From positions 1 to 64,000 of the forward strand of contig CAIWDD010000110.1 of assembly GCA_903911355.1 (NCBI GenBank): a DNA stretch of 64,000 nt. Direction: 5' to 3'. The notes below the pieces were generated by a model. It was given only the letters and a program-made list of their open reading frames with translations. It searched no databases and had not been told where the DNA came from. The position numbers and the translations under genes are program-made. Shown one piece after another: positions 1 through 7,861 of the stretch. Each line of letters begins with the position of its first letter. The stretch's first letter is position 1. The stretch is from an uncultured Nodularia sp. (lineage in GTDB: Bacteria; Cyanobacteriota; Cyanobacteriia; Cyanobacteriales; Nostocaceae).

Positions 1-387
1 ATACTAATTGAATGGAAACTTTACCTAAGTTGGCTGCGATCGCGGCTGACCTGGGCGTGTCCCCACTCGCTGGGGATACTAATTGAATGGAAACTTAGAA
101 CCCAGCGATCGCTATCTGCTGTCCGATTTCTCGTCCCCACTCGCTGGGGATACTAATTGAATGGAAACGTTTCATCACTTAGAAATTCGAGTTCGAGGGG
201 GTCGTCCCCACTCGCTGGGGACACTAATTGAATGGAAACGCTAAATAATCGTTGGGTTTGGCGTTGGGGCGTTGGGGTCCCCACTCGCTGGGGACACTAA
301 TTGAATGGAAACCCAGCCCCATTGTCCCTCTGCCATACTGGTGGCATAAGAGTCCCCACTCCCTGGGGACTCTAATCGAATGGAAAC
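1..387 (+). CRISPR. CRISPR array, trailer end (partial)
   Basis: The window opens inside a 36-nt repeat: its last 19 nt lie at 1-19, and further copies lie at 59-94, 133-168, 204-239, 277-312 and 352-387. Spacers are 35-39 nt (20-58, 95-132, 169-203, 240-276, 313-351). The repeat begins GTCCCCACTCGCTGGGGA, which folds as CCCCA/TGGGG, and ends ATTGAATGGAAAC. The last copy carries several substitutions but keeps the hairpin arms. A degenerate final repeat and the GAAAC 3' end both place the leader to the left, outside the window, with rightward transcription. No cas gene is visible, so the subtype cannot be assigned. Confidence 0.97.
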
Positions 388-462
388 TTGTGATTGTGGT
401 GGTAACTTGAATGCAAATAAGAGATTCAGGTTAACTGAATTAAATAACACTCTCTCTGATTG

Positions 463-501
463 ATCAAAGCGCTCTTCCCAACGGAAGGGCGCTTTGATTT
501 T
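463..501 (+). terminator. Strong hairpin after the CRISPR array
   Basis: ATCAAAGCGC pairs perfectly with GCGCTTTGAT. The stem continues through a T-G wobble into CTTCC/GGAAG around a CAAC loop, giving about 16 pairs, and ATTTT follows. The position, 76 nt past the last repeat, fits a Rho-independent-like terminator for the array transcript that insulates the urt promoter. Confidence 0.7.
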
Positions 502-547
502 GGGCTGAATTTCCTGAGTCAGTTGCAATCTAAATTTATAAAACTTT

Positions 548-590
548 GTATATTAGCTAACTTTTTAATAGTAAACTATCAAACTAACAT
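548..590 (+). promoter_or_regulatory. Candidate NtcA-activated promoter of urtA
   Basis: GTA-N8-AAC lies at 548-561 (GT-N10-AC fits the relaxed NtcA site GTA-N8-TAC). A TAACAT -10 element follows at 585-590, 23 nt further on. NtcA class II promoters have this spacing to a TANNNT -10. Urea transport genes are known NtcA targets in cyanobacteria; binding here is inferred. Confidence 0.5.
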
Positions 591-630
591 CAAATACTGT
601 AGATAAGCAGTGTAATCAATTCATCCGAAT

Positions 631-1917
631 ATGACTCAACAATTTAACCGAAGGAAGTTTTTACTTTATAGTTCTGCAACTATCGGTACTAGCCTTTTGC
701 TCAAGGCTTGCGGGAATGAATCACCCAATGAATCACCCACTGCTACTAATAGCAGTGACACCATCAAGGTAGGGATTTTACACTCCCTCAGCGGGACAAT
801 GGCGATTAGTGAAAGAAGCGTTGTTGATGCTGAAAGATTAGCAATTAAAGAAATTAATGCTGCTGGTGGTATCTTAGGTAAACAAATTGAAGCGATTACT
901 GAAGATGGCGCTTCTAACTGGGATACCTTTAGAGAAAAGGCTACCAAACTAATTGATCAAGATCAAACTGTTGTAATTTTTGGTTGTTGGACCTCTGCTA
1001 GTCGCAAGAATGTTAAGCCGGTATTTGAGAGTAAAGACCATATGCTCTGGTACCCGGTACAGTATGAAGGTCAAGAATGTTCTAAAAACATTTTCTATAC
1101 TGGTGCGGCTCCCAATCAACAAATTGAACCATCTGTTGATTGGATGTTAAAAAATAAAGGCAAAGAATTCTTTTTAGTTGGTTCTGACTACGTTTTTCCC
1201 CGGACTGCAAACACCATCATTAAGGCTCAATTGGAGGCTTTAGGTGGAAAAACTGTTGGTGAAGATTATTTACCACTAGGTAACGTAGAAGTTACACCTA
1301 TCATCTCTAAAATTAGGCAAGCTTTACCCAATGGTGGCGTAATTTATAACACCCTCAATGGTGACAGCAATGTGGCATTTTTCAAACAATTAAAAGGGGC
1401 TGGATTAACAGCAGATAAATATCCCTCTATGTCTGTAAGTATTGCAGAAGAGGAAGTTAAAGCCATTGGTGTTGAATATCTCCAAGGTCACTATGCAGCT
1501 TGGAATTACTTTCAAACAGTAGACACACCTGCAAATAAAAAGTTTGTAGAAGCTTTTAAAAAAGAGTATGGTGCAGACCGGGTAATTAACGACCCCATGG
1601 AAGCAGCATACGTCGCCGTTTATTTATGGAAACAAGCGGTAGAAAAAGCTGGGACAACTGACTTAGATAAGGTTCGTGCCGCGGCCTATGGTCAAACTTT
1701 AGATGCACCAGAAGGTAAAGTGACTATGAACGCCAATCATCACTTGTCTAAAATTGTCCGCATTGGTGAAGTGAGACAAGATGGTTTATTCGATATTGTC
1801 TATGCTACCCCTGCACCAGTAGAACCAATTCCCTGGAATCAATTTGTTCAAGAAACTCAAGGATTTGGCTGTGATTGGTCAGACCCGGCTAAAGGTGGTA
1901 AGTACAAGCAAGTTTAA
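631..1917 (+). CDS. urtA: Urea ABC transporter substrate-binding protein UrtA
   Basis: This is the periplasmic receptor of the high-affinity urea ABC transporter, 428 aa, a normal length for the family. The N-terminus has a twin-arginine-like motif (RRKFLL) followed by a lipobox (LLKAC), so it is probably an exported lipoprotein with Cys27 as the acylated residue. The body is a type I periplasmic-binding fold ([17 protein letters not shown] near residue 45), as in the AmiC/LivK group. It heads a five-gene urt set in the canonical order A-B-C-D-E behind an NtcA-like promoter, which separates it from generic branched-chain amino acid receptors. Confidence 0.95.
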   Translation: MTQQFNRRKFLLYSSATIGTSLLLKACGNESPNESPTATNSSDTIKVGILHSLSGTMAISERSVVDAERLAIKEINAAGGILGKQIEAITEDGASNWDTFREKATKLIDQDQTVVIFGCWTSASRKNVKPVFESKDHMLWYPVQYEGQECSKNIFYTGAAPNQQIEPSVDWMLKNKGKEFFLVGSDYVFPRTANTIIKAQLEALGGKTVGEDYLPLGNVEVTPIISKIRQALPNGGVIYNTLNGDSNVAFFKQLKGAGLTADKYPSMSVSIAEEEVKAIGVEYLQGHYAAWNYFQTVDTPANKKFVEAFKKEYGADRVINDPMEAAYVAVYLWKQAVEKAGTTDLDKVRAAAYGQTLDAPEGKVTMNANHHLSKIVRIGEVRQDGLFDIVYATPAPVEPIPWNQFVQETQGFGCDWSDPAKGGKYKQV

Positions 1918-1932
1918 GTTAATAGTTAATAG

Positions 1933-1968
1933 TCAATAGTCAATGACCATTGACTATTGATATTTTTT
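1933..1968 (+). terminator. Intercistronic hairpin between urtA and urtB
   Basis: TCAATAGTCAATG and CATTGACTATTGA (1933-1960) form a perfect 13-bp stem around AC, followed by T6 at 1963-1968. The hairpin is built within a short tandem AATAGT/TCAATAGT repeat. It could act as a partial terminator or 3' stabiliser that lets urtA be made in excess over the membrane genes; that role is inferred. Confidence 0.6.
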
Positions 1969-1980
1969 GAGGATAAATAG

Positions 1981-3135
1981 GTGTTAATAGGTGTCTTAGA
2001 AGCTTTATTTAATGGTATTAGTATTGGGGCAGTATTATTAATTGCTGCTTTGGGACTAGCCATTATATTTGGTTTGATGGGCGTGATTAATATGGCCCAT
2101 GGTGAATTGATGATGTTGGGAGCTTATACCACTTTTGTTGTACAAAATGGCTGCAAACAGTTAGGCGGAGTGTGGTTTGATTTTTATATATTTTTGGCTT
2201 TGATGATTGCTTTTCTATTCACTGCTTTTGTGGGGTTAGTCTTAGAACGGGGCGTGATTCGTTATCTGTATGGACGACCTTTAGAAACTCTCCTAGCAAC
2301 TTGGGGGGTGAGTTTAATTTTTCAACAGTTTGTTCGCAGTGTGAATTGGTTATTAGTAATTGGCATATTCCTATTTTGTGTGTTGTTTTTTGGAGGTTTA
2401 CGGATTTTAAATGCTCGGACTAATGGGGGGAAAGTACGTAACTGGTTTGTAGGATTGTTGTTGTTACTATCTCTGGGTATAACAATAACAATGGGAAATT
2501 TATTGAGTGAGCAACAGGTATTTACTCAACCTTGGTTTGGCGCTCAAAATGTAGATGTGACGGCTCCTGGTTGGTTGCAAGGGGGAATGTCTGTAGGTGG
2601 TCTCCAATTACCATTTGCTCGCTTGTTTATTATGGCTTTGACAATAATTTGTGTAGGAGGAATTTATTTATTTTTACAGCGTTCTAACTGGGGATTAAGG
2701 ATTCGTGCTGTCACCCAAAATCGCAGTATGAGTGCTTGCTTGGGTATCCCTACTCAAAAAGTTGATGCTATCACTTTCGCTTTGGGGTCGGGTTTGGCTG
2801 GTGTGGCTGGTTGTGCTATTAGTTTACTGGGTTCTGTAGGACCAAACACCGGACAAAATTATATTATTGATACCTTTATGGTGGTAGTGGTCGGTGGTGT
2901 GGGGAATTTAGCAGGAACTATTGTGGCTGCTTTGGGAATTGGTACGGCTAATTTTTTAATTGGTTCTGGGACTCTAGCTTTGGTGTTATCTCCTATTCAA
3001 CCTTTAGCTGATGTGTTGAATTTCTTTGCGACTACAAGTATGGCCAAGGTGTTAGTGTTTGCACTAATTATCGCGTTTTTACAGTGGAAGCCTGGGGGAA
3101 TTTTTCCTCAGAAGGGTCGTACTGTTGATGTTTAA
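1981..3135 (+). CDS. urtB: Urea ABC transporter permease UrtB
   Basis: This 384-aa LivH-type inner-membrane permease has many hydrophobic helices and the family sequence NMAHGELMMLGAY near residue 40. It starts at GTG with GAGG 9 nt upstream. It is longer than LivH because of an insertion around residues 120-200, as in UrtB proteins. With UrtC it should form the urea channel. The gene lies 63 nt after urtA across a hairpin, and its end overlaps the region of possible urtC starts, so translation may be coupled. Confidence 0.93.
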   Translation: MLIGVLEALFNGISIGAVLLIAALGLAIIFGLMGVINMAHGELMMLGAYTTFVVQNGCKQLGGVWFDFYIFLALMIAFLFTAFVGLVLERGVIRYLYGRPLETLLATWGVSLIFQQFVRSVNWLLVIGIFLFCVLFFGGLRILNARTNGGKVRNWFVGLLLLLSLGITITMGNLLSEQQVFTQPWFGAQNVDVTAPGWLQGGMSVGGLQLPFARLFIMALTIICVGGIYLFLQRSNWGLRIRAVTQNRSMSACLGIPTQKVDAITFALGSGLAGVAGCAISLLGSVGPNTGQNYIIDTFMVVVVGGVGNLAGTIVAALGIGTANFLIGSGTLALVLSPIQPLADVLNFFATTSMAKVLVFALIIAFLQWKPGGIFPQKGRTVDV

Positions 3136-3154
3136 ACCACAAAGGACGCAGAGC

Positions 3155-4276
3155 ATGAGTCAGAAGGGGCGACGGTTAATTTTAATTGAGATTGGGGTGG
3201 TGGTGGCGATCGCACTGATCCTGATTTTAATTATACCAACAATGCTTTCGGGGTTTCGGTTAAATCTACTGGGGCGGTTTTTGTCCCTGGCCATTGTCGC
3301 TTTGGGTCTGGATTTAATCTGGGGTTATACCGGGTTACTGAGTTTGGGACATGGGATTTTCTTCGGTTTGGGGGGATATGCGATCGCTATGTACCTAAAA
3401 CTGCAAGTTCCCCCCGATGAATTACCTGATTTTATGGGGTTGTATGGCGTGAAAGAACTTCCTTGGTTTTGGTATCCTTTCTACTCTTTTCCCGTCGCTA
3501 CCGTGGCGGTGGTGTTGATTCCCAGCCTACTAGCGGGATTATTAGGATACTTAGTATTTCGGAATCGCCTCAAGGGGGTTTATTTTTCCATATTAACCCA
3601 AGCCGCAGTGATTATATTTTTCAACTTCTTTAATGGTCAACAAAAACTGTTTAACGGTACTAACGGACTCACAGGTTTTAGAACCTTGTTTGGGGTGAAT
3701 GTCAGTGACTCCCAAACCCAATTCATTTTCTATACCCTGACGGTAATTGTTCTCGCCTTCACCTATGGGATTTGTCGCTGGTTGACAAGTGGACGCTTTG
3801 GGCGATTATTAATCGCTATTCGAGATGATGAAAGTCGGGTGCGATTTTCTGGCTATAACCCCACAGAATTTAAAGTTTTAGTGTTTGCGGTCTCCGGTGC
3901 GATCGCCGGGATAGCAGGAGCGTTTTATACACTTCAAAGTGGGTCAGTATCACCGCGAACCATGGATATTGGGTTTTCTATTGAAATGGTGATTTGGGTG
4001 GCGGTGGGGGGACGCGCTACCTTAACCGGGGCGATAGTCGGTACTTTATTAGTCAATTATGCGCGCACTTTTTTAAGTGAACAATTTGCGGAAATTTGGC
4101 TATTTTTTCAAGGCGCACTATTTTTAATAGTCGTCACAGTCTTACCTGACGGTCTCATGGGATGGTTAAAAAAGCAACAGATTTCTTTTTTCCACCGCCC
4201 TCGCCCCATCGCCACATATCCCACCTTAGAAGCAGACCCAGAAGTGCAACATGAACGCGAAAATCTTGGAAACTGA
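3155..4276 (+). CDS. urtC: Urea ABC transporter permease UrtC
   Basis: This is a LivM-type permease and partner of UrtB, with about nine to ten hydrophobic segments; LIWGYTGLLSLGHGIFFGLGGY is characteristic of the family (broken here by no frameshift). I chose ATG at 3155 (MSQKGRR), 19 nt after the urtB stop. In-frame TTG 3125 and ATG 3128 would overlap urtB, and their extra residues come from a CACAAAGGACGCAGAG-type intergenic repeat. The 3' end overlaps urtD by 26 nt, which suggests translational coupling. Confidence 0.92.
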   Translation: MSQKGRRLILIEIGVVVAIALILILIIPTMLSGFRLNLLGRFLSLAIVALGLDLIWGYTGLLSLGHGIFFGLGGYAIAMYLKLQVPPDELPDFMGLYGVKELPWFWYPFYSFPVATVAVVLIPSLLAGLLGYLVFRNRLKGVYFSILTQAAVIIFFNFFNGQQKLFNGTNGLTGFRTLFGVNVSDSQTQFIFYTLTVIVLAFTYGICRWLTSGRFGRLLIAIRDDESRVRFSGYNPTEFKVLVFAVSGAIAGIAGAFYTLQSGSVSPRTMDIGFSIEMVIWVAVGGRATLTGAIVGTLLVNYARTFLSEQFAEIWLFFQGALFLIVVTVLPDGLMGWLKKQQISFFHRPRPIATYPTLEADPEVQHERENLGN

Positions 4277-4997
4277 AAACGTCACCGTCAGTTTTGACGG
4301 TTTTAAAGCTATCAATCAACTCAACTTTAGTATGGATGCGGGAGAGTTGCGGGTAGTAATTGGTCCCAACGGTGCGGGAAAAACCACCTTTCTGGATGTA
4401 ATTACCGGGAAAGTACAACCAACCATTGGGAGAGTTTTATTCAAAGGTAAAAATCTGCGTTCTTTACCTGAACATAAAATCGCCCGCTTAGGAATTGGGC
4501 GGAAATTCCAAACACCGCGAATTTACCTCAACTTAACCCCCCGTGACAACCTAGAAATTACTATTAACCGCCACAAAAATGTATTTTCCACCCTATTTCG
4601 TCCCTCTCATCCTACGGAAAATAATAGTATTAAAGGCTTATTAGAAACAGTTGGTTTAACCCCTAAAGCAGACATTCCCGCCGGGTTACTGTCCCACGGA
4701 GAAAAGCAACGTTTAGAAATTGGGATGTTAGTAGCACAGTCCCCCGACTTATTACTAGTTGATGAACCAGTTGCAGGGTTAACAGATGAAGAAACCTACA
4801 ACATCGGACAACTACTATTAACACTCGCCCAAAGCCATTCAATTCTAGTCATTGAACACGATATGGAATTTGTCCGCCAAATTGCCAAGACCGTAACAGT
4901 ATTACATGAAGGTTCCGTACTATGTCAGGGGAGTTTTGCACAAGTCCAAAATGACCCCCGTGTAATCGAAGTATATCTAGGAGAACAGCCAGAATAA
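4251..4997 (+). CDS. urtD: Urea ABC transporter ATPase UrtD
   Basis: This is a 248-aa ABC ATPase of the LivG group. Walker A is GPNGAGKTT near residue 39, and Walker B is LLLVDEPVAGL. The signature is LLSHGEKQRLEIG, the LSHGE variant typical of UrtD, instead of LSGGQ. The H-loop is EHDMEFV. It powers UrtBC together with UrtE on the cytoplasmic face. The start lies inside the end of urtC. Confidence 0.95.
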   Translation: MNAKILETENVTVSFDGFKAINQLNFSMDAGELRVVIGPNGAGKTTFLDVITGKVQPTIGRVLFKGKNLRSLPEHKIARLGIGRKFQTPRIYLNLTPRDNLEITINRHKNVFSTLFRPSHPTENNSIKGLLETVGLTPKADIPAGLLSHGEKQRLEIGMLVAQSPDLLLVDEPVAGLTDEETYNIGQLLLTLAQSHSILVIEHDMEFVRQIAKTVTVLHEGSVLCQGSFAQVQNDPRVIEVYLGEQPE

Positions 4998-5050
4998 ATA
5001 GGGTCTGGAGCTTAGATAAATCATAACCGCCATTGAGAATCAAAAAACTG

Positions 5051-5749
5051 ATGCTAAAAATTTCTCAACTTAACGTTTACTACGGTGAAAGCCATATTTT
5101 ACGCAATGTAGATTTAAGCGTACCACCAGGGCAAATGATCTGCTTAATTGGACGTAATGGCGTAGGTAAAACCACTCTACTTAAAACAATTATGGGGTTA
5201 CTCTCACCCCGCAGTGGCACAATTAACTTAAATGGAGAATTAATCAACTCCAAATCTCCAGACCAAAGGGCAAAACTGGGAATTGGTTATGTTCCTCAAG
5301 GACGAGAGATCATCCCCCGGTTGACCGTCAGAGAAAATTTGCTTCTAGGGTTAGAAGCTAGACCAAAAAACCGAAAAAAAGCCGAAATTTCCGAAGAAGT
5401 TTTTAGCTTATTTCCGGTGTTGAAAACCATGTTATCCCGCATGGGTGGTGACCTGAGCGGTGGACAACAACAACAGTTAGCGATCGCCCGTGCTTTAATG
5501 GGAGAACCTCAGTTACTCGTCTTAGATGAACCCACCGAAGGTATACAACCCTCAATCATCCTGGAAATTGAAGCCGCAGTACGTCGCATCGTAGAAACCA
5601 AAGGGATTTCTGTGTTATTAGTAGAACAACACTTACACTTTGTCCGTCAAGCTGATTACTATTACGCCATGCAAAAAGGTGGGATTGTCGCCTCTGGTTC
5701 CACCACAGAACTGAGTCAGGATGTGATCCAAAAGTTTTTGGCTGTTTAA
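5051..5749 (+). CDS. urtE: Urea ABC transporter ATPase UrtE
   Basis: This is a LivF-type ATPase of 232 aa from ATG 5051. An in-frame TTG at 5033 would add six residues and is less likely. Walker A is GRNGVGKTT, the signature LSGGQQQQLAIAR, and Walker B LLVLDEPTEGI, all intact. It is the last gene of the urt operon, 53 nt after urtD. No clear terminator hairpin follows before the convergent ACR3 gene, whose stop lies 22 nt away. Confidence 0.94.
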   Translation: MLKISQLNVYYGESHILRNVDLSVPPGQMICLIGRNGVGKTTLLKTIMGLLSPRSGTINLNGELINSKSPDQRAKLGIGYVPQGREIIPRLTVRENLLLGLEARPKNRKKAEISEEVFSLFPVLKTMLSRMGGDLSGGQQQQLAIARALMGEPQLLVLDEPTEGIQPSIILEIEAAVRRIVETKGISVLLVEQHLHFVRQADYYYAMQKGGIVASGSTTELSQDVIQKFLAV

Positions 5750-5770
5750 GTTGAATTTTGATTGGGTATT

Positions 5771-6937
5771 TTACCGTAAAGTCAAATCCTCACTACTAAC
5801 ACAGCGTGGATCTGGTAATGTAGCTTTTTCTGGCTCCCTGGGGAACCAAACCGCTGTGCGCTGACAAATTTTAACCAACATCAACATCACTGGAACCTCG
5901 ATTAACACACCTACCACAGTGGCCAATGCAGCACCGGAATTTAAGCCAAACAACATCACAGCTGTAGCAATAGCAACTTCAAAGTGATTACTAGCTCCAA
6001 TTAATGCAGCTGGTGCGGCATCTTCATAAGATATATTCAGTTTTAATGCTGCCACATAACTAATCAAGAAAATGAAATTAGTTTGAATAAATAGGGGTAC
6101 AGCAATTAACAAAATGTGCAAGGGATTCTCAACAATCACTTCACCCTTAAAGGCAAATAGCAAGACTAAAGTAATTAACAAAGCAGTAATAGCAACCGGA
6201 GTGAGATACTTTAAAAACCGCCTTTCAAACCACTGTCTACCTTTGTGTTTAAAAATCCAATAACGGCTGTACATTCCTACCACTAAAGGTAAACCAACAT
6301 AAATGATTACTGATAAAACTATGGTTTGCCAAGGTACTATTAAATCATTGGCTGCTAGTAACCACCTGCCCAAGGGTGCATACAAAAATAGCATTAATAG
6401 TGAATTTACCGCCACCATGACTAAGGTATGTCCCTGGTTACCGTAGGATAGATATCCCCACATCAACACCATGGCGGTACAGGGAGCGATTCCTAATAAA
6501 ATTGTCCCGGCGATGTAGGAATTAACTATTTCTGCTTCCCTCCCACGCAGTAATTCTGTACCTGTAATTAATGGACGAAATAACCAACCCAAGAAAAACT
6601 GCGCAAATACCACCATTGTGAATGGTTTAATTAACCAGTTGACTATTAAGGTGAGAATTACAGGTTTAGGGGCGCGGACTGCATTCACAGCTTGGGTAAA
6701 GTCAATTTTTACCATGATGGGGTACATCATGAAGAATAGACACACTGCAATGGGTAGGGAAACTTGATAAATACTCATTGCATCCAGTGCGATCGCCACC
6801 CCAGGAAATAACCTCCCTAGTGCAATTCCGGCTAAGATGCACAAAAATACCCAAACAGTCAAGTATTTCTCAAAAACACTCAGGTTACCCCCAGCTTTTA
6901 GCGGGGTTGTGTTTGTGTTGGTATTCATTGATATCAC
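5771..6937 (-). CDS. arsB: ACR3-family arsenite efflux permease
   Basis: This 388-aa membrane protein has about ten helices. It carries the ACR3 hallmark [21 protein letters not shown] in the middle, with the conserved Cys thought to handle As(III), and [11 protein letters not shown] near the end. It exports arsenite and is unrelated to the ArsB antiporter despite the shared gene name often used. Start options are 6937 or the Met four codons on (6928). It lies 32 nt downstream of arsI on the same strand, so the two are probably co-transcribed from the operator at 7406-7443. Confidence 0.93.
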   Translation of the reverse strand: MISMNTNTNTTPLKAGGNLSVFEKYLTVWVFLCILAGIALGRLFPGVAIALDAMSIYQVSLPIAVCLFFMMYPIMVKIDFTQAVNAVRAPKPVILTLIVNWLIKPFTMVVFAQFFLGWLFRPLITGTELLRGREAEIVNSYIAGTILLGIAPCTAMVLMWGYLSYGNQGHTLVMVAVNSLLMLFLYAPLGRWLLAANDLIVPWQTIVLSVIIYVGLPLVVGMYSRYWIFKHKGRQWFERRFLKYLTPVAITALLITLVLLFAFKGEVIVENPLHILLIAVPLFIQTNFIFLISYVAALKLNISYEDAAPAALIGASNHFEVAIATAVMLFGLNSGAALATVVGVLIEVPVMLMLVKICQRTAVWFPREPEKATLPDPRCVSSEDLTLR

Positions 6938-6969
6938 CTAAAATGAGGAATTATGGAAGAGTAGGTTAT

Positions 6970-7386
6970 TTAACCACAACAGGAGTGTTTCCAGTTCTCA
7001 CTTGGTGTTGTATCAGCAACTTTCACTACAAAAATTTCCCAACGGTTGCCATCTGGGTCTGTTACCCAAACTTTATCTTGTACAGCATAACAACAGTCTA
7101 TATCTTCTTCAGTAAACAATGCCAGTCCTGCCTCTGTAAACCTTTGGATGGCAGAATGCACTGCTTGTGTACTTTCAACTTGTACCCCTAAATGAGACAA
7201 GGCACCACCAGACTGGATATGATTGGCTAGGTTGAGAGTTAGGTTTAAAGCCGGATGGGAAATATCAAATTTAGCGTAGTCAGCTTTATATTTGACGGGT
7301 TCCACACCAAACATTGCCTGATAAAATTCTACTGACTTTACCAGATTAGTCACGTTCAAAGCCACATGAGTTTTCAATACTGCCAT
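6970..7386 (-). CDS. arsI: ArsI-type C-As lyase (glyoxalase fold)
   Basis: This 138-aa vicinal-oxygen-chelate protein has the features of ArsI, which cleaves the C-As bond of trivalent methyl- and aryl-arsenicals. A vicinal Cys pair (C98-C99, DCCYAVQDKVW) could bind MAs(III). H7, H65 and E117 (RWEIF) are the likely Fe(II) ligands. A second CC pair sits at the C-terminus (HSCCG). ArsI has been characterised in Nostoc. CadI-like annotation is an alternative name for the family, but the pairing with ACR3 and ArsR argues for arsenic. Confidence 0.9.
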   Translation of the reverse strand: MAVLKTHVALNVTNLVKSVEFYQAMFGVEPVKYKADYAKFDISHPALNLTLNLANHIQSGGALSHLGVQVESTQAVHSAIQRFTEAGLALFTEEDIDCCYAVQDKVWVTDPDGNRWEIFVVKVADTTPSENWKHSCCG

Positions 7387-7405
7387 AATTTATCTCCTTA
7401 CAGGA

Positions 7406-7443
7406 TTGATAAACATCTATATATCTATATAGATGTTTATCAA
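7406..7443. promoter_or_regulatory. Perfect 18+2+18 palindrome, ArsR operator
   Basis: The arm TTGATAAACATCTATATA is followed by TC and then its exact reverse complement, giving 36 paired bases out of 38. It sits between the divergent arsI (start 20 bp away) and arsR (start 35 bp away). ArsR/SmtB repressors bind AT-rich inverted repeats at such positions, so this is very likely the shared operator. Binding is inferred. Confidence 0.85.
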
Positions 7444-7477
7444 TATATTGCCATAGCATATCGATAAGTGTCAATAT

Positions 7478-7861
7478 ATGAATATGAACTCGCCTATAGA
7501 CCTGAAAAACTGTTGTAAACCAGTGCTATCCAGCTTCCTTAAGGCTGATGAAGTAGCAGAGATAGCAGCTATTTTCCGAGTATTGGGAGAACCAGCGAGA
7601 CTACAACTTCTCAGTTTCATTGCTAACCGACCACAAGCCGAGGCCTGTGTTTGTGAGTTAATAGAACCTTTGGGACTATCACAACCAACTGTGAGTCATC
7701 ATCTCAAGGTTTTATATGAAGCTGGTTTACTCAAGAAAGAACGACGCGGCACATGGATTTACTATCAATTTGTGCCTGAACGTATTGAATTGTTGCAAAA
7801 AGTCTTAGCACTACCGAGCGTTGATGAACCTAATCTCCACCTTCGGATTTCCAAGCTATAG
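7478..7861 (+). CDS. arsR: ArsR-family arsenic-responsive repressor (1)
   Basis: This 127-aa winged-helix repressor has the recognition helix LSQPTVSHHLKVLYEAGLL and wing KKERRGTWIYY. Candidate As(III) thiols are C57 and C59 (ACVCEL) and an N-terminal pair C12-C13. The CVC spacing lacks the third Cys of the classical ELCVCDLC site, so the N-terminal pair may complete it. It is transcribed divergently from arsI-ACR3 across the palindrome. Its last 32 nt overlap the antisense 3' end of arsJ. ATG 7478 or ATG 7484 could start it. Confidence 0.92.
   Translation: MNMNSPIDLKNCCKPVLSSFLKADEVAEIAAIFRVLGEPARLQLLSFIANRPQAEACVCELIEPLGLSQPTVSHHLKVLYEAGLLKKERRGTWIYYQFVPERIELLQKVLALPSVDEPNLHLRISKL

Noticed and set aside
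241-528. 95-codon minus-strand frame across the CRISPR end
   Set aside because: It translates repeats and spacers and the terminator; no protein features.
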